DNA of 28,241 nt, taken from the NCBI GenBank assembly GCA_003649085.1, contig QMQV01000009.1:1-28241 (forward strand), in the 5' to 3' direction. Every line of letters starts with the position of its first letter. Position 1 is the stretch's first letter. The DNA comes from Thermoproteota archaeon (GTDB taxonomy: Archaea > Thermoproteota > Methanomethylicia > Methanomethylicales > B66-G16). A program made the translations under genes and the position numbers. Under the pieces are notes generated by a model. The model did not search any database. It worked only from the letters and a program-made list of their open reading frames with translations, and had not been told where the DNA came from. This document shows, piece by piece, positions 14,231 through 21,362 of this stretch.

Positions 14231-14789
14231 AAGCACGAAATCTTTAGCTGTTCCAGGCGACAAGCTTAGTGTCATAGAGGAGTATTTGCCTGGAGATGGA
14301 ACATACGAAGAAAATGGCGCTGTCTATGCGAAGTTTGTAGGCAAAATAGAGGTAAATGGTCATGAGAGAAGAATATCTATTAAGCAATCAAGTAGGAAGG
14401 TCGTTATACCAGTTAGAGACGACATAGTCATAGGGCAAGTCCAAGCCTTAAAAGAAGACCTAGCCAATATACGCATCTTAAGCATAGAGGGAAAACCTAG
14501 GCTTAGTGGGCATTTTTCAGCAGTTCTCCACATATCTCAAATTAGCAGAGGGCGTGTAAAGAGCTTAGATAGCGCAATAGCTGTTGGGGATATCATAAGA
14601 GCTAAGGTAATAGCTGACTGGCCGCCATACCAACTCACAATAGCTGATAGAGAGTTAGGCGTCATATACGCGCTATGCCTTAAATGCGGTGAGCCGCTCA
14701 TCTTAAGAGAAGGAAAGCTTTATTGCAGGAAATGCAAGCAGTTTGAAGAGCGTAAGGTCTCAAGTAGGTACATTAGCATAGGTGGCTAA
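14220..14789 (+). CDS. csl4: exosome subunit Csl4
   Basis: An RNA-binding cap subunit of the archaeal exosome, which degrades and tails RNA. The 189-residue protein has the expected three parts. The N-terminal domain includes AVPGDKLSVIEEYLPGDGTYEENGAVYA. A central S1 domain follows (about 65-145, with HISQISRGRV). The C-terminal zinc ribbon has CLKCGEP and CRKCKQ. The ATG start lies inside the METTL5-like gene. The catalytic exosome genes (Rrp41, Rrp42) are not in the window. Confidence 0.94.
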   Translation: MSVKSTKSLAVPGDKLSVIEEYLPGDGTYEENGAVYAKFVGKIEVNGHERRISIKQSSRKVVIPVRDDIVIGQVQALKEDLANIRILSIEGKPRLSGHFSAVLHISQISRGRVKSLDSAIAVGDIIRAKVIADWPPYQLTIADRELGVIYALCLKCGEPLILREGKLYCRKCKQFEERKVSSRYISIGG

Positions 14790-14791
14790 AG

Positions 14792-15088
14792 TTGAAGATC
14801 AAGATCTTGAAAAATGAAGAAAGAGAGCTTGAGCTAGAGGTACTAGATGAAGACCACACGTTAGGCAACCTTATAGAGAAAATTCTACTTGAAGACCCCT
14901 CGGTCACATTTGCTGGATATAAAATTCCTCATCCTCTAAGGAGATCTGTAATGTTAACTATTCGAACAGATGGCTCAAAAAAGCCATCTGAAGCGTTGAT
15001 AGAAGCCGCTATGAAGGCTGCTAAGCTCAGCGAAGAGTTCAAAGAAGCTTTCAACAGCGCAGTTGAAGAGTATGTCAAGAGAAAATGA
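14792..15088 (+). CDS. rpoL: RNA polymerase subunit Rpo11 (RpoL)
   Basis: A 98-residue subunit that pairs with Rpo3 in the alpha-like assembly platform of RNA polymerase. Diagnostic segments are EDHTLGNLIEKILLEDPSVTFAGYKIPHPL and the C-terminal helix ALIEAAMKAAKLSEEFKEAF. The start is TTG at 14792, two bases after the csl4 stop. The gene order csl4-rpoL is common in archaea. Its 3' end overlaps the following RNase III-like gene. Confidence 0.94.
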   Translation: MKIKILKNEERELELEVLDEDHTLGNLIEKILLEDPSVTFAGYKIPHPLRRSVMLTIRTDGSKKPSEALIEAAMKAAKLSEEFKEAFNSAVEEYVKRK

Positions 15089-15488
15089 GAGATTAGCTAT
15101 TGAGCTCAATAAAGGGCTTGCTAAGCTTGGAGATGCGCTTATAAACTTCCTCTTTTCAAGTGCTAAGACTAAAGCTACAAACACGCCAACAGGAGGAAGG
15201 GTTCCTAACAAAGTTTTATCTAAAGCGTTGAAATATGCTAACATATGCTTAGATATGTTCTCGTATGGTGAGCTTAAGGATAAAGCAGATCTTGTTGAAG
15301 CCATTATAGCCTATGCGTGGCTTAATAGGATATTGACACTACAAGAGCTGGAGGAAATCCTGGTGGCGTATCTTAGAAGACTTCAATTCAATAGCTTAGA
15401 GCTTGAAAAAGAGCTTTTAGCAAAGGGCTTCGCCTCAATGCTTAAAACAATTATAGAGAGGTTAAGTGTTTTACATGGACAAACTTGA
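15072..15488 (+). CDS. RNase III-family protein (archaeal small form)
   Basis: A 138-residue helical protein that resembles archaeal single-domain RNase III-family proteins. LAKLGDALINFLF aligns with the ERLEFLGDALLN signature of RNase III, and LVEAIIAYAWLNR aligns with the ADLFEALIGA helix. The aspartate of LGD and the late glutamate remain. The first two acidic residues of the signature are not there, and there is no double-stranded RNA-binding domain. Cleavage activity is therefore uncertain. I chose ATG 15072; an in-frame TTG at 15063 would add three residues. It overlaps rpoL by 17 bases. Placement in a polymerase-exosome cluster fits an RNA-related role. Confidence 0.65.
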   Translation: MSRENERLAIELNKGLAKLGDALINFLFSSAKTKATNTPTGGRVPNKVLSKALKYANICLDMFSYGELKDKADLVEAIIAYAWLNRILTLQELEEILVAYLRRLQFNSLELEKELLAKGFASMLKTIIERLSVLHGQT

Positions 15489-15813
15489 GAGAAGAATTAT
15501 GGTTATAATGTCTTCAAAAATGAATGAACGCTACGTAGTATTAGGAGTGGTATTTAGAGCACGGTGGATTGATGGCATGGAGGTAGCCATATGCGATGAG
15601 CTCAATACGTCAATCTTAGCTGACTTTCTTAAAAATTCAAAGTTTTATGGAGAGCTCAAAACAGTAGTAGCTGCTCAAGAGATCTATGAGCTGCTGCTCC
15701 CTTGCATAGGAAGTTTAGAGCTTAAATCGCTTAATGAGATGGAGAGCAGTAAGTTAGGACAAGTGCAGGCTATTTTAAATGGCATAGTCGATTACCTGAG
15801 AGGGAAAATTTAA
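15475..15813 (+). CDS. small unknown protein, weakly like part of DUF99/EndoV-like proteins
   Basis: A protein of about 112 residues that I cannot name with confidence. The stretch RYVVLGVVFRARWIDGMEVAI followed by a helix and KFYGELKTVVAA recalls the middle of DUF99 proteins (VVGVVFRG, WxDGV, then SRxxxQLRVVxLDGI). The usual N-terminal GIDD acidic motif and the DG after the second strand are absent. It would be a shortened or degenerate relative if the resemblance is real. The start may be ATG 15475 or GTG 15466, which has AGAGG four bases upstream. It overlaps the RNase III-like gene by 14 bases, so it belongs to the same transcript. Confidence 0.6.
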   Translation: MDKLERRIMVIMSSKMNERYVVLGVVFRARWIDGMEVAICDELNTSILADFLKNSKFYGELKTVVAAQEIYELLLPCIGSLELKSLNEMESSKLGQVQAILNGIVDYLRGKI

Positions 15814-15816
15814 AAG
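15806..15816 (+). promoter_or_regulatory. TATA-like box for the TFS gene
   Basis: AAATTTAAAAG spans the end of the previous gene and lies about 45-55 bases before the tfs start, giving a predicted leader of about 20 bases. A 5-bp inverted repeat (ACTTC 15823-15827, GAAGT 15834-15838) sits just downstream and could bind a protein or be chance. This may be the promoter for TFS and perhaps the replication genes. Confidence 0.4.
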
Positions 15817-15859
15817 ATGCCCACTTCACCATAGAAGTAGAAGCTTGGGAAGAGGCTAT

Positions 15860-16192
15860 ATGGTAGAGTTTTGCCCTAAATGCGGTAAAATGCTTATGCC
15901 TAAAAAAGAAAGCGATGAAGTTGTGCTAGTTTGTAGAAGTTGTGGTTATACGAAAAGAGGGGGTGCTGAAGGCTATAGAGTTTCACAAGAGAAGACCTCT
16001 CGCGAAGAGACAATAATCATCCGCGAAGATAAGGGTCAAGAAAAAGTTCTGCCGACCATTAAAGTGGAATGCCCAAAATGTGGTCACAACGAAGCATATT
16101 GGTGGCTTGTACAGACTAGAAGAGCTGACGAAGGTTCAACGCGTTTCTTCAGATGCGTTAAATGCGGATACACGTGGAGAGAGTACGATTAG
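15860..16192 (+). CDS. tfs: transcription elongation factor TFS (TFIIS-like)
   Basis: A 110-residue cleavage-stimulating factor that rescues stalled archaeal RNA polymerase. It has two zinc ribbons. The N-terminal one uses CPKCGK and CRSCGY. The C-terminal one uses CPKCGHNEAYWWLVQTRRADEG and CVKCGYTW, with the RADE acidic tip that reaches the polymerase active site. I place the start at ATG 15860, preceded by GGAAGAGG; a TTG at 15845 would add five residues. A 6-bp hairpin (16177-16182 with 16193-16198) straddles the stop codon. Confidence 0.95.
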   Translation: MVEFCPKCGKMLMPKKESDEVVLVCRSCGYTKRGGAEGYRVSQEKTSREETIIIREDKGQEKVLPTIKVECPKCGHNEAYWWLVQTRRADEGSTRFFRCVKCGYTWREYD

Positions 16193-16227
16193 TCTCTCAT
16201 CCCTCTGCGAAGCCTGAGATAATAAGG

Positions 16228-16234
16228 CTTTAAA
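16228..16234 (+). promoter_or_regulatory. TATA-like box for PCNA
   Basis: CTTTAAA in the 91-base gap between tfs and pcn lies about 50 bases before the chosen GTG start, which would give a leader of roughly 25 bases containing GGAGGGAG. A small hairpin (AAGCC/GGCTT) overlaps its left side. Composition and spacing are the only support. Confidence 0.35.
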
Positions 16235-16283
16235 CCAGAAGTTCTCATTTAGAGAAGTAGTGCAAAAAAGGAGGGAGTGTGTG

Positions 16284-17036
16284 GTGTTTAAAGCAGTTTT
16301 TAGCGATGCTAGGCTATGGAGGAAGATAATTGATGCTATATCCACGCTCATTGAAGAGGCTAGCTTCATAGCTACGCCAAATGGGCTTATGTTAAGAGCC
16401 ATGGATCCTTCTAGAGTAGCTATGGTTGACTTCGAGCTACAACCTCTTGGCTTTGAAGAATATAGCTGTGATAGCGAAGTGGTATTAGGGGTAAACTTTG
16501 ACGACATCAAGAAGGTTATGAAGCGCGCATCGGCATCTGATAAACTTGAACTTGAACATGATCCAGTACAAAATAGGTTAAAGGTTAAGCTTAAGGGCAG
16601 AGCTACAAGAGTCTTTGCAGTACCACTACTTGAGCTTGGAAGAGAAGAGTTTTCAACACCTAAAGTACCCTTCAATGTCACAGTCCGAATGCTTTCAGAG
16701 ACCTTAGAGGATGCTATAAAAGATGCGAGCGTAGTTAGCGACTACGTCAGATTCGAAGCTGATCAATCCTCCTTTAGAATCAAAGCTTCCGGAGATCGGG
16801 GAGAAGTAGAGGTCAGCGTAGATAAAGATAGTGGGGGGCTTCTCGGTATGGAAATTAAAGAGCCTTCTCACGCACTCTACAGCCTCAACTACCTAGAAAA
16901 TATGATGAAGGCAGCTGATGCGGCAGACGTAGTTTTAGTAAAGTTTTCCACAAACATGCCCCTGGGCCTCGACTTTGAATTACCAAACGGCAGAATAACT
17001 TACTACTTAGCTCCTAGAATGGAGGCTGAGACCTAA
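16284..17036 (+). CDS. pcn: DNA polymerase sliding clamp PCNA
   Basis: A 250-residue clamp that encircles DNA and tethers polymerase, ligase and FEN1. The N-terminus MFKAVFSDARLWRKIIDAISTLIEEA, the LRAMDPSRVAMVDFEL strand, the SDKLELE and RVFAVPLLEL segments and the C-terminal LPNGRITYYLAPRME are all typical. The start is GTG 16284, six bases after GGAGGGAG. An in-frame GTG at 16260 would add eight residues and place the ribosome-binding site inside the coding region. Only one PCNA gene is in the window, so whether the clamp is a homotrimer cannot be told. Confidence 0.97.
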   Translation: MFKAVFSDARLWRKIIDAISTLIEEASFIATPNGLMLRAMDPSRVAMVDFELQPLGFEEYSCDSEVVLGVNFDDIKKVMKRASASDKLELEHDPVQNRLKVKLKGRATRVFAVPLLELGREEFSTPKVPFNVTVRMLSETLEDAIKDASVVSDYVRFEADQSSFRIKASGDRGEVEVSVDKDSGGLLGMEIKEPSHALYSLNYLENMMKAADAADVVLVKFSTNMPLGLDFELPNGRITYYLAPRMEAET

Positions 17037-17069
17037 CATAGGCTTCACTTCTTAACTAGGAGGTAACTA

Positions 17070-18125
17070 ATGCTATCTAAGGAAGACTTAGCTAAGTATC
17101 CGTTCACTTCACCTGCTGTAAAATATATTAAGGAGCTTAACATATCGTTAGAGGACTTGTCGAAGGATGAGTACGCTAAGCTACTTTATCGAGCTAAAGA
17201 GCGCATTAAGGAAGCGATTGATAGAGCGTATATAACACCTGATATAAGCGACGTGGATGTTGAGCTATTATCCCATCCCGTAGCCATAATGTTGGTTTTA
17301 GCAACAGGCTCTAAACCCTTAATTAGGAGATATGCCGTAGCTGAAGCCAAGAGATGCTATGAGCTCTTACAGCTAGAAGACGACGACAAGCTAGCTGAAA
17401 TAGCAAAAGACGCCTTTAACTGGCAAGTTATCAAAGCGAAGGTTAAAGTTGGAGAGAGACTCTTCGATTTCGCGATATCGTTGAGTGATTACCTTAAAAC
17501 TTCTAAAAGCTTCAGGTCACTACATTGGAAGTTAGTCAATAGGCTTGTTATAAATGGCTTCGTTTACTTAAAGAAAAACGAGCTTGCAAGGTTAATAGCT
17601 GAAGAGCTTAAAAATAGAATTGCCGAGAAAACCCCCTTAAACGAAAACCTACCGGAGAAGCTCGCCAACATAGCTGCTGAAGCTCTCTCTTACTACAAAT
17701 CTAAAGTAAAGGCACCCGAGGGAGCTGAAGACATTACTGAGCTACATGCTACGTTAAGCGAATACCCGCCTTGCGTGCGCAGGATGATAGAAGATATAAA
17801 ATCCGGCAAAAGCTTACCACACACGGCTAGATTTACCGTAACCACTTTCTTGCTAAATATTGGGAAGACCATAGACGAGGTCATAGACCTGTTCAGGAAC
17901 GTAGCTGACTTTGATGAGGGTAAGACGAGATACCAGGTGGAGCACATAGCTGGCGAAAGAGGATCAAAGATAAGGTACATACCTCCAAGCTGCGAAACCC
18001 TAAAGTCATTTGGCTTGTGCACACCGGATGTTCTATGCAAAGGAATAAGGCATCCGCTAGCTTACTACCGCAAAGCGGCTAAGTTGCGCAAGAAGGGGAT
18101 GACTATTGCTGGCGAAGCTCTTTAA
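17070..18125 (+). CDS. priL: DNA primase large subunit PriL
   Basis: The regulatory subunit of archaeal/eukaryotic-type primase. The 351-residue protein has the helical N-terminal domain and the C-terminal iron-sulfur domain. Four cysteines suited to a [4Fe-4S] cluster are present: Cys235 (YPPCVRRMI), Cys308 (PSCETLKSFG), Cys317 (GLCTPD) and Cys323 (VLCKGIRHPL). The ATG follows GGAGGTAACTA, a strong ribosome-binding site. The end overlaps priS by 20 bases, consistent with coupled synthesis of the two subunits. Confidence 0.95.
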   Translation: MLSKEDLAKYPFTSPAVKYIKELNISLEDLSKDEYAKLLYRAKERIKEAIDRAYITPDISDVDVELLSHPVAIMLVLATGSKPLIRRYAVAEAKRCYELLQLEDDDKLAEIAKDAFNWQVIKAKVKVGERLFDFAISLSDYLKTSKSFRSLHWKLVNRLVINGFVYLKKNELARLIAEELKNRIAEKTPLNENLPEKLANIAAEALSYYKSKVKAPEGAEDITELHATLSEYPPCVRRMIEDIKSGKSLPHTARFTVTTFLLNIGKTIDEVIDLFRNVADFDEGKTRYQVEHIAGERGSKIRYIPPSCETLKSFGLCTPDVLCKGIRHPLAYYRKAAKLRKKGMTIAGEAL

Positions 18126-19332
18126 ACAATACTACAAGAAAATAAGCCCTAACGCCCTAAACGTAAGAGACTTTGAGAAAAGAGAATTCGCGTATATGCC
18201 ATTTAATAAGCAGACCATGATAAGGCACCTCAGCTTTACGAGCCCAGAACAGCTGAAATCCCTTTTAGAAAAGGAAACTCCATTACATGTTTACTACTCC
18301 TCAGCTTACTATGAAAACCCAAGTGCTCCAGAAATGGAAGAGAAAAACTGGTTAGCAGCAGACTTAGTCTTCGACATAGACGCAGATCACATATACACTC
18401 CATGTAAGGAAAGACATGACACTTGGAGGTGCCTAGATTGTGGGCACGCTGACAAAGGGATGGCTCCTGACAAATGCCCAAAGTGTGGTTCTAAGAAAAT
18501 AGACTCAGAAAGCTGGGTCTGCGACCAATGTCTAGAGGTGGCTAAAGGGGAGGCTTTAAAGCTCATTGAAGACTTTTTATCAAACGATTTAGGTTTTTCT
18601 ATAAAGGAAATGGAAATAGTGTTTTCAGGACATAGAGGTTTTCACGTCCACGTTGAAAGCCCATCAGCTCTAACTTTAGACGTAGATGCGAGACGTGAGT
18701 TAGCTGATTATGTTAGAGGGCTTGGCATAGGACTAAACTTCCACGGCTTTTCAAAGGTAAGCAACTTGCTAATAGGACCTTCAATCTCAGACTCAGGTTG
18801 GCGTGGTAGGTTAGCTAGAGGGTTTTACGACTTCTTAAGCAAAGTCGATGAAGAAACATTATTAAAGCTTAAAATGCCTAAAAAATGGGTTAAGTATTTC
18901 ATGGATAACAGAGAACGCATCATGGCGGGGCTTCTTCAAAACCCTCCTTACTGGTCGTGGCTTAAGATTAGCCCATCAAGCTTAGATAAGATTCTTTCAA
19001 AAGCAGTTGAGTGTGTTGCTTGTAAAATAGATGAGAGAGTTACCATAGACATTAAGAGGCTTATGCGACTACCCAATTCTCTACACGGTAAAACGGGGCT
19101 TATAGCAGTTAAGATCCCCTATACCAAGCTAGATTCCTTTGAGCCATTTAAAGAAGCCTCTTTACTAAGGGGAGAAGTTGTTAAGCTTAAGGTCATACGA
19201 ATGCCTGAGATAAAACTGGGCGGGGTATCTATAGGTCCGTACAAGGACGAGGTGGTCAAGCTACCAATAGAAATAGCTATTTACCTACTAGCAAAGGGCG
19301 TTGGTGAGCCTATCGAAGGGATTGAGCTGTGA
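18106..19332 (+). CDS. priS: DNA primase catalytic subunit PriS
   Basis: Synthesises RNA or DNA primers. The 408-residue protein carries the catalytic DID motif at residues 90-92 (LVFDIDADHI). A zinc-binding knuckle follows (CLDCGHADKGMAPDKCPKC with a further CDQC), then the SGHRGFHVHVE motif. The third acidic residue and the basic RLPNSLHGKTGL segment are in the C-terminal half. The start is TTG at 18106, inside priL, about six bases after AAGGGGATGA. The stop overlaps the GINS gene start by four bases (GTGA). Confidence 0.96.
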   Translation: MLAKLFKQYYKKISPNALNVRDFEKREFAYMPFNKQTMIRHLSFTSPEQLKSLLEKETPLHVYYSSAYYENPSAPEMEEKNWLAADLVFDIDADHIYTPCKERHDTWRCLDCGHADKGMAPDKCPKCGSKKIDSESWVCDQCLEVAKGEALKLIEDFLSNDLGFSIKEMEIVFSGHRGFHVHVESPSALTLDVDARRELADYVRGLGIGLNFHGFSKVSNLLIGPSISDSGWRGRLARGFYDFLSKVDEETLLKLKMPKKWVKYFMDNRERIMAGLLQNPPYWSWLKISPSSLDKILSKAVECVACKIDERVTIDIKRLMRLPNSLHGKTGLIAVKIPYTKLDSFEPFKEASLLRGEVVKLKVIRMPEIKLGGVSIGPYKDEVVKLPIEIAIYLLAKGVGEPIEGIEL

Positions 19333-19862
19333 CGCTTCTAAACGAACTTTTAAACGCCTTAAAAGCAGAGATATCAAGCAAAGAGCTACAAAAGCTGCCG
19401 GACAGCTTAGTAGAACGCATTAAGAAAACAGTTGAAGAGTTGCTAAATACGTCTCGCGAAGCTAAGGGGTTATCATCTGAGCTAACAAAAGCTGAAGTGG
19501 AAAGGATAAGGACGCTAGCGCGTGAACTTTTCAACGTAAGGAGGGACAAGATATTAAGACACGTGGCTGAAGGGATAGTCCTCGATAAAAGCTTGTTAAC
19601 GGAGTTTGAAGCAAAATTTTACGACTCTCTTCTTAAAATCGACGAAGAAAGATTAAATGACTTAAACGCCCTACTATTAGTTGAGAAAGTAATCGAAGAT
19701 CAGAAAAGAATATTAGTTAGATTCTTAAAGGACATACCATCATTTGTGGGAATAGACCTGCGCACATACGGCCCCTTTAGAGCTGAAGATGTAGCATTAA
19801 TACCTGCGCCAAATGCTGAGGCGCTAATAAAACATGGCGTGGCTGTTGAGCTAAAGAGGTGA
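19329..19862 (+). CDS. GINS complex subunit (Gins51/Gins15 type)
   Basis: A 177-residue replicative-helicase accessory protein that works with MCM and GAN/Cdc45. A long helical A domain (about 1-120) is followed by a small beta B domain with FVGIDLRTYGPFRAEDVALIPAPNAEALIKHGVAVEL. The A-then-B order is that of Gins51 rather than Gins23. The GTG start overlaps the priS stop in a GTGA tetranucleotide, and its stop overlaps the ribosome-binding site of eL42. A Gins23 gene is not in the window. Confidence 0.9.
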   Translation: MTLLNELLNALKAEISSKELQKLPDSLVERIKKTVEELLNTSREAKGLSSELTKAEVERIRTLARELFNVRRDKILRHVAEGIVLDKSLLTEFEAKFYDSLLKIDEERLNDLNALLLVEKVIEDQKRILVRFLKDIPSFVGIDLRTYGPFRAEDVALIPAPNAEALIKHGVAVELKR

Positions 19863-19867
19863 ATAAA

Positions 19868-20143
19868 GTGAAGGTGCCTAAGGAGATAAGAACATACTGT
19901 CCTAGGTGTAAGGCGCATACAGTACACACGGTAACCCTATACAAGAAGGGTAGAGAACGGGCTTTAGCTGAAGGAGCTCGAAGATATGCCAGGAAGAAGA
20001 AAGGATATGGTAGCTCGCGAAAACCTGTACAAAAGAGGTTTGCTAAAACCACTAAGAAGCTAGCTATTAAGTTAAAGTGTAAGAAATGTGGGCACCAATA
20101 TCAAAGAGAGGGCATAAGGCTTCGAAAACTTGAAATAGTTTAA
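19868..20143 (+). CDS. ribosomal protein eL42 (L44e)
   Basis: A 91-residue zinc-binding large-subunit protein. It begins MKVPKEIRTYCPRCKAHT and ends with KLKCKKCGHQYQREGIRLRKLEI. The two CxxC pairs form its zinc site. The start GTG 19868 is chosen because AGAGGTGA lies just before it and the family starts at MKVPKE; a GTG at 19859 would add three residues. The eL42-eS27-aIF2-alpha-Nop10 order is a well-known archaeal cluster. Confidence 0.96.
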   Translation: MKVPKEIRTYCPRCKAHTVHTVTLYKKGRERALAEGARRYARKKKGYGSSRKPVQKRFAKTTKKLAIKLKCKKCGHQYQREGIRLRKLEIV

Positions 20144-20156
20144 GAGGTCTTAGACA

Positions 20157-20357
20157 ATGGTCAAGAAGAGGAAACAGCTTGTTCCTCAGCCAAAGAGCAG
20201 GTTTTTGAAAGTTAAATGCCCAGATTGTGGAAACGAGCAAGTAGTTTTTTCTCATGCTACAATAGTAGTCAAGTGTTTAGTGTGTGGGCGCACGTTAGCG
20301 AAACCTTCAGGAGGCAAAGCTATAATAGAAGGCGAAGTTCTCAAAGAGCTGGGCTAA
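20157..20357 (+). CDS. ribosomal protein eS27
   Basis: A 66-residue small-subunit protein with a [24 protein letters not shown] zinc ribbon, the hallmark of S27e. The basic N-terminal tail is [26 protein letters not shown] ribosome-binding site lies in the 13-base gap after eL42. Confidence 0.96.
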   Translation: MVKKRKQLVPQPKSRFLKVKCPDCGNEQVVFSHATIVVKCLVCGRTLAKPSGGKAIIEGEVLKELG

Positions 20358-20397
20358 AGCCAAGTTACAGCACCTAAGCGCTTGGAGGACTTTAAAG

Positions 20398-21186
20398 ATG
20401 CCTATTAAGAGAAGAGCTTTTCCAGAGGTTGGAGATCTAGTAATCGCTACGACGACGAGCATACATGAGCATGGAGCTTACGTAAAGCTAGACGAGTATG
20501 ATGGAAAAGAGGGCTACATACCAATAGGTGAGGTCTCCTCAACATGGGTTAGGAATATTAGAGACTACATCAAGGAAGGTCAAAAAGTTGTCTTAAAAGT
20601 AATAAGAGTCGACGAGAGAAAAGGGCACATCGATCTCTCGCTTAGAAGAGTAACAGACAAGGAGCGTAAAGAAAAGCTCGTTGAGTGGAAACGTGAACAA
20701 AAAGCTCTTAAGCTGCTTGAATTAGCAGCTAAAAGTCTCGGCGTAGATGCTAAGCAGTTCATAGAGGACGTTGGAGTCAAAATAGAGGGTCACTACGGCG
20801 ACCTATATAGCGGGTTTGAAGCTATGGTTCTTAAAGGCCACGAAGCTCTCAAACCATTGAAAATAGCTGAAAACTGGGCAAATAAGCTTATAGAAATAGC
20901 GCGAGAACACATCGAAGTCCAACAAGTGGCTATATCAGGTACGTTGAGCTTAACATCAACTAAGCCTACGGGAATTGAAAGTATACGGAAAGCCCTCATG
21001 GAAGCTCTCAAAGCTGCCGTTAACTTAGCTGATAAAGTTGAGATAACAGCTATTGGAGCCCCGAGATACAGGGTTGAAGTGATAGCACGAGATTACAAAA
21101 CTGCTGAAGAAGCATTAAAGCGTGTAGTGGATACAGCCTTGAAAGTCATATCTGAAGAAGGTGGCTCAGGTTCCTTCACGAGGTAA
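20398..21186 (+). CDS. translation initiation factor aIF2 subunit alpha
   Basis: Part of the aIF2 complex that carries initiator tRNA to the ribosome. The 262-residue protein has the N-terminal S1-type OB domain (GDLVIATTTSIHEHGAYVKLDEYDGKEGYIPIGEVSS). A helical middle domain follows, then the C-terminal alpha/beta domain (QVAISGTLSLTSTKPTGIESIRKAL to the RYRVEVIARDYKTAEEAL region). The ATG follows GGAGGAC by nine bases. The beta and gamma subunits are elsewhere. It leads directly into nop10 after five bases. Confidence 0.96.
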   Translation: MPIKRRAFPEVGDLVIATTTSIHEHGAYVKLDEYDGKEGYIPIGEVSSTWVRNIRDYIKEGQKVVLKVIRVDERKGHIDLSLRRVTDKERKEKLVEWKREQKALKLLELAAKSLGVDAKQFIEDVGVKIEGHYGDLYSGFEAMVLKGHEALKPLKIAENWANKLIEIAREHIEVQQVAISGTLSLTSTKPTGIESIRKALMEALKAAVNLADKVEITAIGAPRYRVEVIARDYKTAEEALKRVVDTALKVISEEGGSGSFTR

Positions 21187-21191
21187 TGTAA

Positions 21192-21362
21192 ATGCTCTTA
21201 AAGAAATGTGCAAACTGCGGAAGATATACCTTAAGCCAAGACAAATGCCCTGTCTGTGGAGGTCCACTAAAAAATCCATATCCTGCCAAGTTTTCGCCAG
21301 AAGATAAATATGGAAAGTATAGGAGAATGCTTAAAAAGCTTTGTCAAGCGAAAACTAGCTAG
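21192..21362 (+). CDS. nop10: H/ACA RNP protein Nop10
   Basis: A 56-residue protein that supports H/ACA-guided pseudouridylation together with Cbf5, Gar1 and L7Ae. It starts MLLKKCANCGRYTLSQDKCPVCGG, where two CxxC pairs build the zinc ribbon. It continues with GGPLKNPYPAKFSPEDKYGKYRR, the conserved linker and helix that contact Cbf5. GAGGTAATGTAA precedes the ATG. The stop codon lies in a CTAG tetranucleotide shared with the stop of the convergent aglB gene. In many archaea a proteasome-assembly gene follows nop10; here the cluster ends. Confidence 0.93.
   Translation: MLLKKCANCGRYTLSQDKCPVCGGPLKNPYPAKFSPEDKYGKYRRMLKKLCQAKTS

Noticed and set aside
15823..15838. The inverted repeat ACTTC/GAAGT before tfs.
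   Set aside because: Five base pairs with a six-base loop is too weak to call an operator or attenuator on its own.
16177..16226. Small hairpins around the tfs stop and before pcn (6-bp and 5-bp stems).
   Set aside because: They are short, lack a T-tract, and stems of this size occur by chance in an AT-rich gap. I do not call a terminator.
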